Below are positions 1 to 7,408 of a DNA stretch of 33,744 nucleotides, piece after piece (position 1 is the first letter of the stretch; every line of letters starts with the position of its first letter). Location: assembly GCA_024691065.1 (NCBI GenBank), contig JAILOA010000350.1:1-33744 (forward strand), read 5' to 3'. Origin of the DNA: Lachnospiraceae bacterium. GTDB lineage: Bacteria > Bacillota > Clostridia > Lachnospirales > Lachnospiraceae. The translations under genes were made by a program, and so were the position numbers. Under the pieces are notes generated by a model. That model did no database searches, was not told where the DNA came from, and saw only the letters and a list, made by a program, of their open reading frames with translations.

Positions 1-19
1 TAAATAATGAGGAAATACG

Positions 20-877
20 ATGGAAAGAATTACATCAGAGTCCAATAAAAAAATAAAAAAAATAAAGAAACTCATGGATAACCCCCGTTTTAGAAAAAAA
101 GAGGGGTTATTTGTGGTTGAAGGCGCAAGAATAGTAAATGAAGCTGTTAAAAGAGAGGCAGCAGTTGAGATTTTCATAGATGAGAGTAATAATCCTTTAG
201 TTTATGATCTTTCGGGTGATATTGCTTTAAATAAGTTAAATAACTGTAGTGCTAAGGCAGATTCATTTCGTTTTGATCTTAATTTGATTTTTGTGCCTGT
301 TACAGCTGTTTCAAGTAATATATTTAAGGAACTTAGTAATACCATAAATTCACAGGGGATTATTGCTATATGTAAATCTCCTGAAAATTTTGATTTATCT
401 AAGTTTTGTGTTGATAATAAAAAGGCACCGCTTTTACTTTTACTCGATGGGATACAGGATCCCGGAAATCTTGGAACCATAGTAAGAAGCTCTCTTGGAG
501 CTGATGTAGATGGTCTGGTATTAAGTAAAAATTCTGTGGATATGTTTAATCCTAAGGTTTTACGTTCTACAATGGGTGCTGTTTTTGATCTTGATTATTG
601 CTATGTGGATTCACTTCCTGAAGTAATAGAAATCCTTAAAAATAAAGGGTTTAATATATATGCAACCCTTCCTGAAGAGTCAAAAGCATATTATGATTTT
701 GATTATAAACTACCGACAGCGATTATCATTGGAAATGAAGCCAATGGCATTTCGGAAGAAGTTAAAAAGCTTGATATTAATCATATTACAATTCCGATGG
801 CAAATAATCTTGAGTCCTTAAATGCAGCAGTTGCGGCATCTGTTGTATTGTATGAAGTTGCAAGACAGAGAAGATAA
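20..877 (+). CDS. TrmH/SpoU family RNA 2'-O-ribose methyltransferase
   Basis: SAM-dependent methyltransferase predicted to 2'-O-methylate a ribose in rRNA or tRNA. The 285-residue protein has the usual two-part layout: an N-terminal L30e-like RNA-binding region (about 1-110, opening with the family-typical ITSxxNxxIK start and the RFRKKEGLFVVEGARIV stretch) and a C-terminal SPOUT knot domain. The three SPOUT motifs are clear: DGIQDPGNLGTIVRSS (motif 1), IIIGNEANGIS (motif 2) and IPMANNLESLNAAVAASV (motif 3, with the SLNAAVA signature). The ATG at 20 has a GAGGAAA ribosome binding site just upstream (9-15). It is convergent with the next gene, with 51 bp between them and no obvious terminator. 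The exact target nucleotide cannot be told from sequence; RlmB-like or TsnR-like specificity are both possible. The family call is secure. Confidence 0.93.
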   Translation: MERITSESNKKIKKIKKLMDNPRFRKKEGLFVVEGARIVNEAVKREAAVEIFIDESNNPLVYDLSGDIALNKLNNCSAKADSFRFDLNLIFVPVTAVSSNIFKELSNTINSQGIIAICKSPENFDLSKFCVDNKKAPLLLLLDGIQDPGNLGTIVRSSLGADVDGLVLSKNSVDMFNPKVLRSTMGAVFDLDYCYVDSLPEVIEILKNKGFNIYATLPEESKAYYDFDYKLPTAIIIGNEANGISEEVKKLDINHITIPMANNLESLNAAVAASVVLYEVARQRR

Positions 878-928
878 ATTTTGAATATGCAGACTAAATT
901 ATATTATAATAGACAGACTTAAATTATA

Positions 929-2230
929 TTATTTTTCCTCTTCATCGTCTTTGATCTTTTGAAGGAGATGAATCTTAACCTTATCTATATGATTATTGCT
1001 TGCCTCTAAAACAGTATATTCTGCATACATATCCTTTACATGTTCACCGGAATTAGGGAAGTGATCAAGAAGATTAATGATATGTCCGGCTATTGAATCA
1101 TAATTTTCGGATTCGATTTTGATTCCTAATCTGTCATCTATATCATCAAGTTTGGCAACACCAAGAAGAATATAGTCCGTGTCATTAAGTTTTGTAATTT
1201 CATCCTCTTCGTTGGTATCATACTCATCACGGATTTCACCGACTATTTCTTCAACCAGATCCTCCATGGTAAGGATTCCGGCAACAGCACCGTATTCATC
1301 AAGAACTATGGCCATTGCAATAGATTTTCTCTTCATTTCCATAAATAACTCGGAAATCTTTTTGTATTCATAAGTAAAATAAGCTTCCCTCATTACATTT
1401 CGAACATTGAAGGTCTCGATTTCTCCATTATAAAAGAAGAGGTCTTTAAGATTGATAATGCCAATGATATTATCCTCAGATTCCGAAAAGACAGGCATTC
1501 TGGTATATTTATCCTGCTTATAACAATCCATAAGCTGCTCATAATTATAATCAGCATCCACAAAACCGACATCAATTTTAGGAACAAGTACATCCTTTGC
1601 AAGAGAATCACCGAAATCGACTACATTGTTTATCATCTGATGTTCTTCTTTTTCGATAACACCTTCCTCATGGCTTACATCCAGAATAGTTAAAAATTCA
1701 TTTTCCGTAATCTGAGGAACGCCCTTATCACTGATTTTAAAGAGTTTTAAAAGAGCGCCGGAAAATTTGTTAAGGAAAAAGCTGATAGGCTTAAACAGAA
1801 TAGTAATCGCATAAACAGGTCTTGCATACATTAAGGAAAGTTTCTCCGAATGAATTGTAGCAAGGCTTTTTGGTGTGATTTCACCAAAAATAAGTACAAG
1901 TAAAGTAAGTATGCCGGTACCGATACCTGAATAAAGTCCCTGTTTACCGGTAATTCCGTGTTTCTTAAGTAAGTCAATGACAAATGTAGTAGTAAGTGAA
2001 GATGCGGTCAGGTTTACGATATTGTTACCGATAAGGATTGCAGTAAGCATCTGTGTCTGCATTTCCTTAAGCTTCAATAATGTATTGGCATTCTTTCTTT
2101 TTTCATCAACCATAGCCATAACCCTTATTTTTGTAATAGTGGTAAGACATGTTTCAGCTGAAGAAAATAATGCTGATAAAATAAGTAGCATGAATAAAAT
2201 TATTAAGCGTATCGCGTCTCCGGAATCCAA
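929..2230 (-). CDS. CNNM/CorC-type membrane protein with CBS domains (UPF0053, hemolysin-like)
   Basis: Integral membrane protein of the DUF21-CBS-CorC/HlyC family, linked in other bacteria to Mg2+/Co2+ efflux or resistance. The 433 residues show an N-terminal DUF21 transmembrane region (about 1-190, including SALFSSAETCL and ILTLLVLIFGEITPKSLA), a CBS pair (about 205-335, with KDVLVPKIDVGFVDA and AIVLDEYGAVAGILTMEDLV, followed by the EEIVGEI motif), and a C-terminal CorC_HlyC domain (about 350-430). Translation starts at a TTG (complement of 2228-2230) preceded by a very strong GGAGGTGAT site (complement of 2236-2244). It is downstream of and co-oriented with asnS, separated by 198 bp of AT-rich DNA. 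Older annotations call such proteins hemolysins; nothing here supports a toxin role. CorA, another divalent-cation protein, is encoded at 9631-10572. Confidence 0.9.
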   Translation of the reverse strand: MDSGDAIRLIILFMLLILSALFSSAETCLTTITKIRVMAMVDEKRKNANTLLKLKEMQTQMLTAILIGNNIVNLTASSLTTTFVIDLLKKHGITGKQGLYSGIGTGILTLLVLIFGEITPKSLATIHSEKLSLMYARPVYAITILFKPISFFLNKFSGALLKLFKISDKGVPQITENEFLTILDVSHEEGVIEKEEHQMINNVVDFGDSLAKDVLVPKIDVGFVDADYNYEQLMDCYKQDKYTRMPVFSESEDNIIGIINLKDLFFYNGEIETFNVRNVMREAYFTYEYKKISELFMEMKRKSIAMAIVLDEYGAVAGILTMEDLVEEIVGEIRDEYDTNEEDEITKLNDTDYILLGVAKLDDIDDRLGIKIESENYDSIAGHIINLLDHFPNSGEHVKDMYAEYTVLEASNNHIDKVKIHLLQKIKDDEEEK

Positions 2231-2428
2231 AAAATATCACCTCCAAGTGAATGAAAAAAAACAAATAATATATCAAATCCGGTAAATAAAATCAATAAAT
2301 AATATATCAATTCCGAGTAAATATAAACGATTATAATATTTTTGAAAAGTATTAAACATAAGAAAATACGTTAAATATATAATATTTAATATGAATTACA
2401 ATGTTTAATAATAAAAATTATATGATAA

Positions 2429-3820
2429 TTATAAATCACAATTACCGACTGTTCTTGGGAATGGGATTACGTCTCTTATGTTAGACATACCTGTAAGATA
2501 CATTACACAACGCTCAAATCCAAGACCAAAGCCTGCATGACGGGTTGTACCATATTTACGTAAGTCAAGATAGAAGTCGTAATTTTCCTCACCCATCTGA
2601 AGTTCATTTATACGATTCTTAAGTAAATCAAGATTTTCTTCACGCTGGCTTCCACCGATGATTTCACCGATACCGGGAACAAGTAAGTCCATAGCAGCAA
2701 CAGTCTTGTTGTCAGGATTAAGTTTCATATAGAAAGCCTTGATTTCCTTTGGATAATCAGTAACGAATACAGGGCGTTTAAATACCTGCTCTGTTAAGTA
2801 GCGCTCGTGCTCGGTCTGAAGATCTGCACCCCAGCTGACTTTATACTGGAAGTTATCATTGTTTTTCTCGAGAATTTCAATTGCCTCGGTATAAGTAACA
2901 TGTGCAAATTCAGATTCCGCTACATTTTTAAGTCTGTCAAGAAGACCTTTATCTATAAAGCTGTTAAAGAATTCCATCTCAGGAGCTGCCTTTTCAAGAA
3001 CATAATTGATAATGTATTTCATCATATCCTCAGCGAGCTTCATATCATCCTCAAGATCCGCAAATGCAATCTCAGGTTCAATCATCCAGAACTCGGCTGC
3101 ATGACGGGTAGTATTGGAATTCTCTGCTCTAAAGGTAGGACCGAAGGTATATACATTTCTAAATGCCTGAGCAAATGTTTCAGCATTTAACTGGCCGCTA
3201 ACGGTAAGAGAAGTCTCCTTACCGAAAAAGTCCTTTGTATAATCAACTGCACCTTCGTCGTTCTTAGGAATATCATTAAAATCAAAGGTTGATACATGGA
3301 ACATTTCGCCTGCACCCTCACAGTCACTGGCTGTAATAAGCGGAGTGTGTACATAGATGAAGTCTCTCTCCTGGAAGAATTTATGAATAGCATAAGCTAT
3401 TAAAGAACGAACTCTGAATACAGCCTGGAATGTATTGGTTCTAGGTCTTAAATGTGAAATGGTACGAAGGTATTCCATCGTATGTCTCTTCTTTTGAAGA
3501 GGATAGTCAGGAGTCGAAACACCTTCAACTTCTACACTTGTTGCCTGAATTTCAAAAGGCTGCTTAGCATTAGGGGTTGAAACAAGCTTACCCGTAACGA
3601 TTAGAGCAGCACCTATGTTTAAATGGCGAATTTCTTCTATGTTGGATAAATCAGCATTATATACTACCTGAAGAGGAGTAAAGAATGTTCCGTCATTAAG
3701 TACGATAAAGCCGAAATTTTTTGAATCACGGATACTTTTAACCCATCCGCAAACGGTAATTTCCTTATCAAAAAATTCCTCGCTTTTTTGAAATACATCT
3801 CTCAATTTAATAATATCCAT
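2429..3820 (-). CDS. asnS: Asparaginyl-tRNA synthetase
   Basis: Class IIb aminoacyl-tRNA synthetase that charges tRNA-Asn with asparagine in the cytoplasm. The N-terminal OB-fold anticodon-binding domain (about 15-105) contains VCGWVKSIRDSKNFGFIVL. The catalytic domain carries class II motif 2 (TFGPTFRAENSNTTRHAAEF) and motif 3 (GFGLGFERCVMYLTG), and ends in the AsnRS-typical IRDVIPFPRTVGNCDL. I chose the ATG at 3818-3820 over an upstream in-frame ATG: it gives the 463-residue length typical of AsnRS and has a good AAAGGTGG ribosome binding site about 7 nt upstream, whereas the upstream extension (MLALFIKLYYIILVKKKY...) is not family-like. A sigma-A promoter lies just upstream at 3860-3888. 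It diverges from the Hsp70-like gene at 3925. Confidence 0.96.
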   Translation of the reverse strand: MDIIKLRDVFQKSEEFFDKEITVCGWVKSIRDSKNFGFIVLNDGTFFTPLQVVYNADLSNIEEIRHLNIGAALIVTGKLVSTPNAKQPFEIQATSVEVEGVSTPDYPLQKKRHTMEYLRTISHLRPRTNTFQAVFRVRSLIAYAIHKFFQERDFIYVHTPLITASDCEGAGEMFHVSTFDFNDIPKNDEGAVDYTKDFFGKETSLTVSGQLNAETFAQAFRNVYTFGPTFRAENSNTTRHAAEFWMIEPEIAFADLEDDMKLAEDMMKYIINYVLEKAAPEMEFFNSFIDKGLLDRLKNVAESEFAHVTYTEAIEILEKNNDNFQYKVSWGADLQTEHERYLTEQVFKRPVFVTDYPKEIKAFYMKLNPDNKTVAAMDLLVPGIGEIIGGSQREENLDLLKNRINELQMGEENYDFYLDLRKYGTTRHAGFGLGFERCVMYLTGMSNIRDVIPFPRTVGNCDL

Positions 3821-3859
3821 AATATTTACCACCTTTACATATTTCTTTTTTACTAATAT

Positions 3860-3888
3860 AATATAGTATAATTTTATAAATAAAGCAA
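3860..3888 (-). promoter_or_regulatory. Predicted sigma-A promoter of asnS
   Basis: On the minus strand, TTGCTT (complement of 3883-3888) and TATATT (complement of 3860-3865) are separated by exactly 17 bp. Transcription would start about 30 nt upstream of the asnS ATG. The -35 box matches the consensus at four of six positions. Confidence 0.55.
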
Positions 3889-3924
3889 GCAAAAAAACGT
3901 TTTGCGGAGATTAAGGGTAGCGAT

Positions 3925-5238
3925 ATGACTATTGGTATTGATATTACAAAGGGTGCGATTCAGGGAGCTTTTATATCCAAAGACGGAAATGTGAATGTAA
4001 TAACCGACAATAAAGAGAACAGTTTTCTTTCGGATAAGCTGGTTTTTGAGAGTTCCACAAATAATTATTTAGTCGGAAACAGCATAGATGTTGATAATAT
4101 GGATTATATATTGATTAAAAATGTATTTTCCGCTCTCGGAACCCGGAAAATATATTATCTTGGGGATAAAAAGTTATATCCACAGGTTGTTTTCGGTATT
4201 ATTTTAAAGGCTTTTATAAGAAGGATAGAAGAGAATTACGATGTTAAAATAGATTCGGTTGTATTTTCGGTTCCGGTTTTGTTTGACAGCACCGGAAGAG
4301 TTGCCCTTATCCAGGCGGCACAAATAGCCGGTCTGCAAACCAAAAGAATTATAAATCAATCTTCTGCATTATTAATGTTTCTTTCTTCATATATGGGCGC
4401 AAGCGATAACATTTTCCTTATGACCTACGATAAGTATGAACTTTACGGCGGTATCTTTGATATAGATGATAATGTAATCTATCCGGGCTTTGTCCATTCC
4501 GATTTTCCTGATAAATATTCGGAGATTTCGAACTCAAAAGACAATATTATTATTAATTTTTCATTGGATATAATCAGAAAATCCAAGATAAAAACCACTG
4601 TTTTAAAAGAATTATTTTTTGTTTTAGATGACACTCTTTATGATGAAATCCCTGATATTGACGATAAAATAAAGGATAAACTCGTTTTGAAGACTAAGCT
4701 TAACAATATAAGGGTCATAAGATACGGTTCCATAAGCGCAATAGGTGCGGCTCTTTTGGCACTCAGATTTGATGATATGGATATGGCACTTAAAATATGT
4801 CCGAGAGTTGTTAACGAATGTCTTTTTAAGAGTGTTTCCATTGCTTTAAAATCCAATGAAACAAAAGAAATATTTCCGGAAAATATAAGTATTCCATGTT
4901 ATAAAACACATTTGTTTTTACCTTCCGGGATTTTACAATCAGAGGCCTATACATCAGTTGTTTTAGGTAACAGTAATATGGTATATGAAAATAAATTTAT
5001 AGGATATCTGGAATTAAACAGATTAAAGAAAAGCTTTTATAAAAAAGAAAAGATACTTGTTACATTCAGAATTGATAAAAACGGAATTATGGATGTGCGT
5101 GCGGAAAGAAAGGACAGCAATAAAAAGGTTTATGCCTTTATTACAACGGAAAGCTTTATGGACGGGCAGGAAATACTTGAAGCAACCAGGCTTATAAAAC
5201 AATTGATTGATAATGATTGCCTGACACTTTGCTTTTAA
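3925..5238 (+). CDS. Divergent Hsp70/DnaK-like protein with eroded ATPase motifs
   Basis: A 437-residue relative of DnaK, well short of the usual ~610-640. Two stretches show the kinship: residues 111-151 (VVFSVPVLFDSTGRVALIQ, then QIAGL and RIINQSSALL) match DnaK's VPAYFNDSQRQA...IAGLEVLRIINEPTAAAL, and residues 314-400 (IFPENISIPCYK...FLPSG, then IGYLELNRL and VTFRIDKNGIMDVRAERK) match the beta-sandwich substrate-binding domain. The phosphate-1 loop (IDLGTTNS in DnaK) reads IDITKGAIQG, the phosphate-2 motif (DLGGGTFD) is reduced to something like YELYGGIFD, and a large part of the second ATPase lobe and the helical lid are missing. ATP hydrolysis is therefore doubtful. It diverges from asnS, has no grpE or dnaJ neighbour, and its stop codon lies inside a tandem repeat. 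It may be a lineage-specific chaperone-like binding protein; function unknown. Confidence 0.75.
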   Translation: MTIGIDITKGAIQGAFISKDGNVNVITDNKENSFLSDKLVFESSTNNYLVGNSIDVDNMDYILIKNVFSALGTRKIYYLGDKKLYPQVVFGIILKAFIRRIEENYDVKIDSVVFSVPVLFDSTGRVALIQAAQIAGLQTKRIINQSSALLMFLSSYMGASDNIFLMTYDKYELYGGIFDIDDNVIYPGFVHSDFPDKYSEISNSKDNIIINFSLDIIRKSKIKTTVLKELFFVLDDTLYDEIPDIDDKIKDKLVLKTKLNNIRVIRYGSISAIGAALLALRFDDMDMALKICPRVVNECLFKSVSIALKSNETKEIFPENISIPCYKTHLFLPSGILQSEAYTSVVLGNSNMVYENKFIGYLELNRLKKSFYKKEKILVTFRIDKNGIMDVRAERKDSNKKVYAFITTESFMDGQEILEATRLIKQLIDNDCLTLCF

Positions 5239-5394
5239 AAATATAACCGATTACTAAAAGATTATGCTTTTAATGATAAATCAAATGACATAATGCTTTG
5301 CATTTAAAAATGTAACCGATTACTAAAAGATTATGCTTTTAATGATAAATCAAATTGCATAATGCTTTGCATTTAAAAATAAAACCGATTACTT
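5227..5394. repeat. 69-bp tandem repeat, two full units and one partial
   Basis: Units at 5227-5295 and 5296-5364 are nearly identical (about four differences in 69 bp); a third partial copy covers 5365-5394. Each begins CTTTGCNTTTAAAAAT and contains AACCGATTACT. Unit 1 overlaps the last codons and stop of the Hsp70-like gene. Each full unit contains an imperfect hairpin, ATTACTAAAAG / CTTTTAATGAT around a 6-nt loop (5250-5277 and 5319-5346). The last copy runs into the -35 box of the next promoter. Confidence 0.9.
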
Positions 5395-5421
5395 GACGCT
5401 AAGCCCCATATAGTATAAAAT
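5393..5421 (+). promoter_or_regulatory. Predicted sigma-A promoter of the DUF1015-CorA gene run
   Basis: TTGACG (5393-5398) and TAAAAT (5416-5421) are separated by 17 bp. Transcription would begin near 5428, leaving a leader of about 80 nt before the DUF1015 start. The first bases of the -35 box fall in the end of the partial third repeat copy. Confidence 0.65.
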
Positions 5422-5508
5422 AGCTATTAGTGCAAATTTCAAGTTACATTGATAAAATGGGATTTAGGCTTGATTATAAAAAATTACGGTTTAGAAGGGA
5501 GAATTCAA

Positions 5509-6747
5509 ATGGCTAAAATTCGTCCGTTTTCGGCAATAAGACCAACCAGGGAATTCGCAAGTGAAATCGCTGCATTGCCTTATGATGTATTTAATGAGGC
5601 AGAAGCAAGAGAGGAAGTTTTAAAGCATCCTTTAAGCTTTCTTAGAATCGATAGACCGGAAACACAGTTTCCCGAAGGAACAGATCCTTATTCCGAGGAG
5701 GTTTACAGAAAAGCTCATAAGATATACGTAGATATGAAACTTAAAAAGCAATATTTTCAAGATTTGGATGTTGCTTATTATATTTACCGGTTAACAATGG
5801 GAGATCATATACAGAATGGTATAGTTGCCATGGCTGCTGTAAGTGATTATGAAAACGGTATAATTAAAAAACATGAGAATACAAGAGTAGAGAAGGAACT
5901 GGACAGAATTAATCATATTACCGAATTAAGTGCTCAAACAGGTCCCATCTTCCTTGCATACAGAGCAAATGAAGTGATTAATAATATTGTAAAACGCGTT
6001 ATTGATGAAGAAAAGCCTATCTATGATTTTACATCGGATGACGGCATCAGACATACTATGTATAAAATCAATGAATCACGTGATATTGCTGATATCATAG
6101 ATCAATTTAAACATATGAATTCTATTTATATAGCAGACGGTCATCACAGGGCCGCATCAGCTGTTAAAGTATGTAAGAAAAAACTTGAATATGTTGATTT
6201 AATTGATGATACAATTGAAGCTAATTATTTTCTTTCCGTGCTTTTCCCGCATGATGAGTTATTGATTATGGATTACAACAGAACCGTTAAAGATTTGAAC
6301 GGTCTTAGTGAGGAAGAATTTTTAAATAAGATTAAGGATAACTTTACCGTTGAAAAGATGGAAGGTGAATATAAAAAGCCTTCAAAGAAGGGTGAAGTAA
6401 ATATGTATCTTAACGGTCAGTGGTACATTCTTAATGTAAATCCGGAATTAATTCCCGATGATCCTGTTAAGTCCCTGGATGTATCACTCCTTCAGGATTA
6501 TTTATTAGATCCTGTTCTTGGTATTTTAGATCCCAGAACCGATGACAGAATCGATTTTGTCGGAGGTATCAGAGGATATAAGGAGCTCGAGAAGAGAGCC
6601 GATACCGATATGAAGGTTTCATTTGCTATGTATCCGACAACCATTGAAGAATTGTTCAATGTAGCGGATGCCGGTCTTTTGATGCCACCAAAATCTACAT
6701 GGTTTGAACCAAAATTAAGGAGCGGATTGATTATTCATGAAATTTAA
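5509..6747 (+). CDS. DUF1015 family protein (COG4198)
   Basis: A 412-residue soluble protein recognised by its start MAKIRPFSAIRPT, the ALPYDVFNEAEAR segment and the central IADGHHRAASA motif (D210-G-H-H-R214). The C-terminus ends in the typical LLMPPKSTWFEPKLRSGL. The family has no firmly established activity. The DGHHR motif resembles that of ParB/Srx-fold serine kinases such as archaeal SerK, and relatives in other Clostridia often sit beside serA/serC, so a nucleotide- or amino-acid-linked kinase role is a guess. No serine-pathway gene is seen here. The ATG at 5509 was chosen because it has an AGAAGGGA site eight bases upstream and gives the family-typical N-terminus; an upstream in-frame ATG at 5449 has no such site. 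It is first in a run with the DUF624, branching-enzyme-like and CorA genes, overlapping the DUF624 start by 11 bp. Confidence 0.88.
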   Translation: MAKIRPFSAIRPTREFASEIAALPYDVFNEAEAREEVLKHPLSFLRIDRPETQFPEGTDPYSEEVYRKAHKIYVDMKLKKQYFQDLDVAYYIYRLTMGDHIQNGIVAMAAVSDYENGIIKKHENTRVEKELDRINHITELSAQTGPIFLAYRANEVINNIVKRVIDEEKPIYDFTSDDGIRHTMYKINESRDIADIIDQFKHMNSIYIADGHHRAASAVKVCKKKLEYVDLIDDTIEANYFLSVLFPHDELLIMDYNRTVKDLNGLSEEEFLNKIKDNFTVEKMEGEYKKPSKKGEVNMYLNGQWYILNVNPELIPDDPVKSLDVSLLQDYLLDPVLGILDPRTDDRIDFVGGIRGYKELEKRADTDMKVSFAMYPTTIEELFNVADAGLLMPPKSTWFEPKLRSGLIIHEI

Positions 6748-7378
6748 TTTTTTAAAAGATGACAGTAAGGTAATGAAGGTTCTTTCAAAAATTGTTGACG
6801 GCCTTCTTTTAACAATTATATTTTCAATTGCATGTATACCTTTATTTACAATCGGATGTTCTTTTACGAGCTTTTATTATGCTTCCGTAAAAGTTATAAG
6901 AAGAAACAGAGGATATATGTTCAGATCTTTTATAGACAGCTTTAAGCTTAATTTTAAGCTTTCAACTGTTGTCTGGCTTATCCAGTTTTTAATAATGGGT
7001 ATATGTACACTCGGAGCTTATGTTGCATTTACAAGTAAGGGGATGCTTGGATCTGTTGTTTCGGTAATACTTATAGCGATTTATTTTGCTATATTTGTAG
7101 TTGCGCTTACCGCCGGACCATTTATCTATCCGGCAATTTCAAGATATAAAATGAATCTTAAAAATGCTTTAAAGCTTGCTCTCATTATGGTTCTTTCACA
7201 TCCGGGCAAAAGCTTACTGGTATTTTTTATGACTGTAACCTATATCTTTCTTATGATATTTTCGGCCATGAACCTTGTTATTCTGGTATTTATATGGCCT
7301 GAATTGTATATATTGGGGCTTTCCATGATTATGGAAAAGGTATTGTTGGAATATATTGATTCCATTAAGAATGAGTAA
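6737..7378 (+). CDS. DUF624 (YesL-like) membrane protein
   Basis: A 213-residue integral membrane protein of the DUF624/YesL family. The family-typical N-terminus is visible: a first membrane segment with LLTIIFSIACIPLFTIGCS, followed by TSFYYASVKVIRRNRGYM and FIDSFKLNFKLS. Four to five hydrophobic segments are seen (about 18-42, 70-95, 98-125, 150-172 and 175-198). In many Firmicutes these proteins are encoded next to carbohydrate ABC transporters or glycoside hydrolases, but their role is undefined. Here the start overlaps the end of the DUF1015 gene by 11 bp, suggesting translational coupling, and the branching-enzyme homologue follows 30 bp after the stop. No transporter is nearby. Confidence 0.82.
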   Translation: MKFNFLKDDSKVMKVLSKIVDGLLLTIIFSIACIPLFTIGCSFTSFYYASVKVIRRNRGYMFRSFIDSFKLNFKLSTVVWLIQFLIMGICTLGAYVAFTSKGMLGSVVSVILIAIYFAIFVVALTAGPFIYPAISRYKMNLKNALKLALIMVLSHPGKSLLVFFMTVTYIFLMIFSAMNLVILVFIWPELYILGLSMIMEKVLLEYIDSIKNE

Positions 7379-7408
7379 TAAAAAATATAAATGGAAATGA
7401 GAGAAGCT

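Noticed and set aside
2231..2428. Possible gene or RNA in the gap between asnS and the CNNM gene
   Set aside because: Very AT-rich, with only a short imperfect direct repeat (AAATAATATATCAANTCC at 2263-2280 and 2297-2314); no coding frame or convincing structure apart from the CNNM ribosome binding site.
2807..3190. 127-codon plus-strand reading frame inside asnS
   Set aside because: Antisense to highly conserved AsnRS codons; its protein resembles nothing and has no start signals.
5227..5394. Repeats that could suggest a CRISPR array
   Set aside because: The units are contiguous 69-bp tandem copies with no spacers, and no cas genes are nearby.
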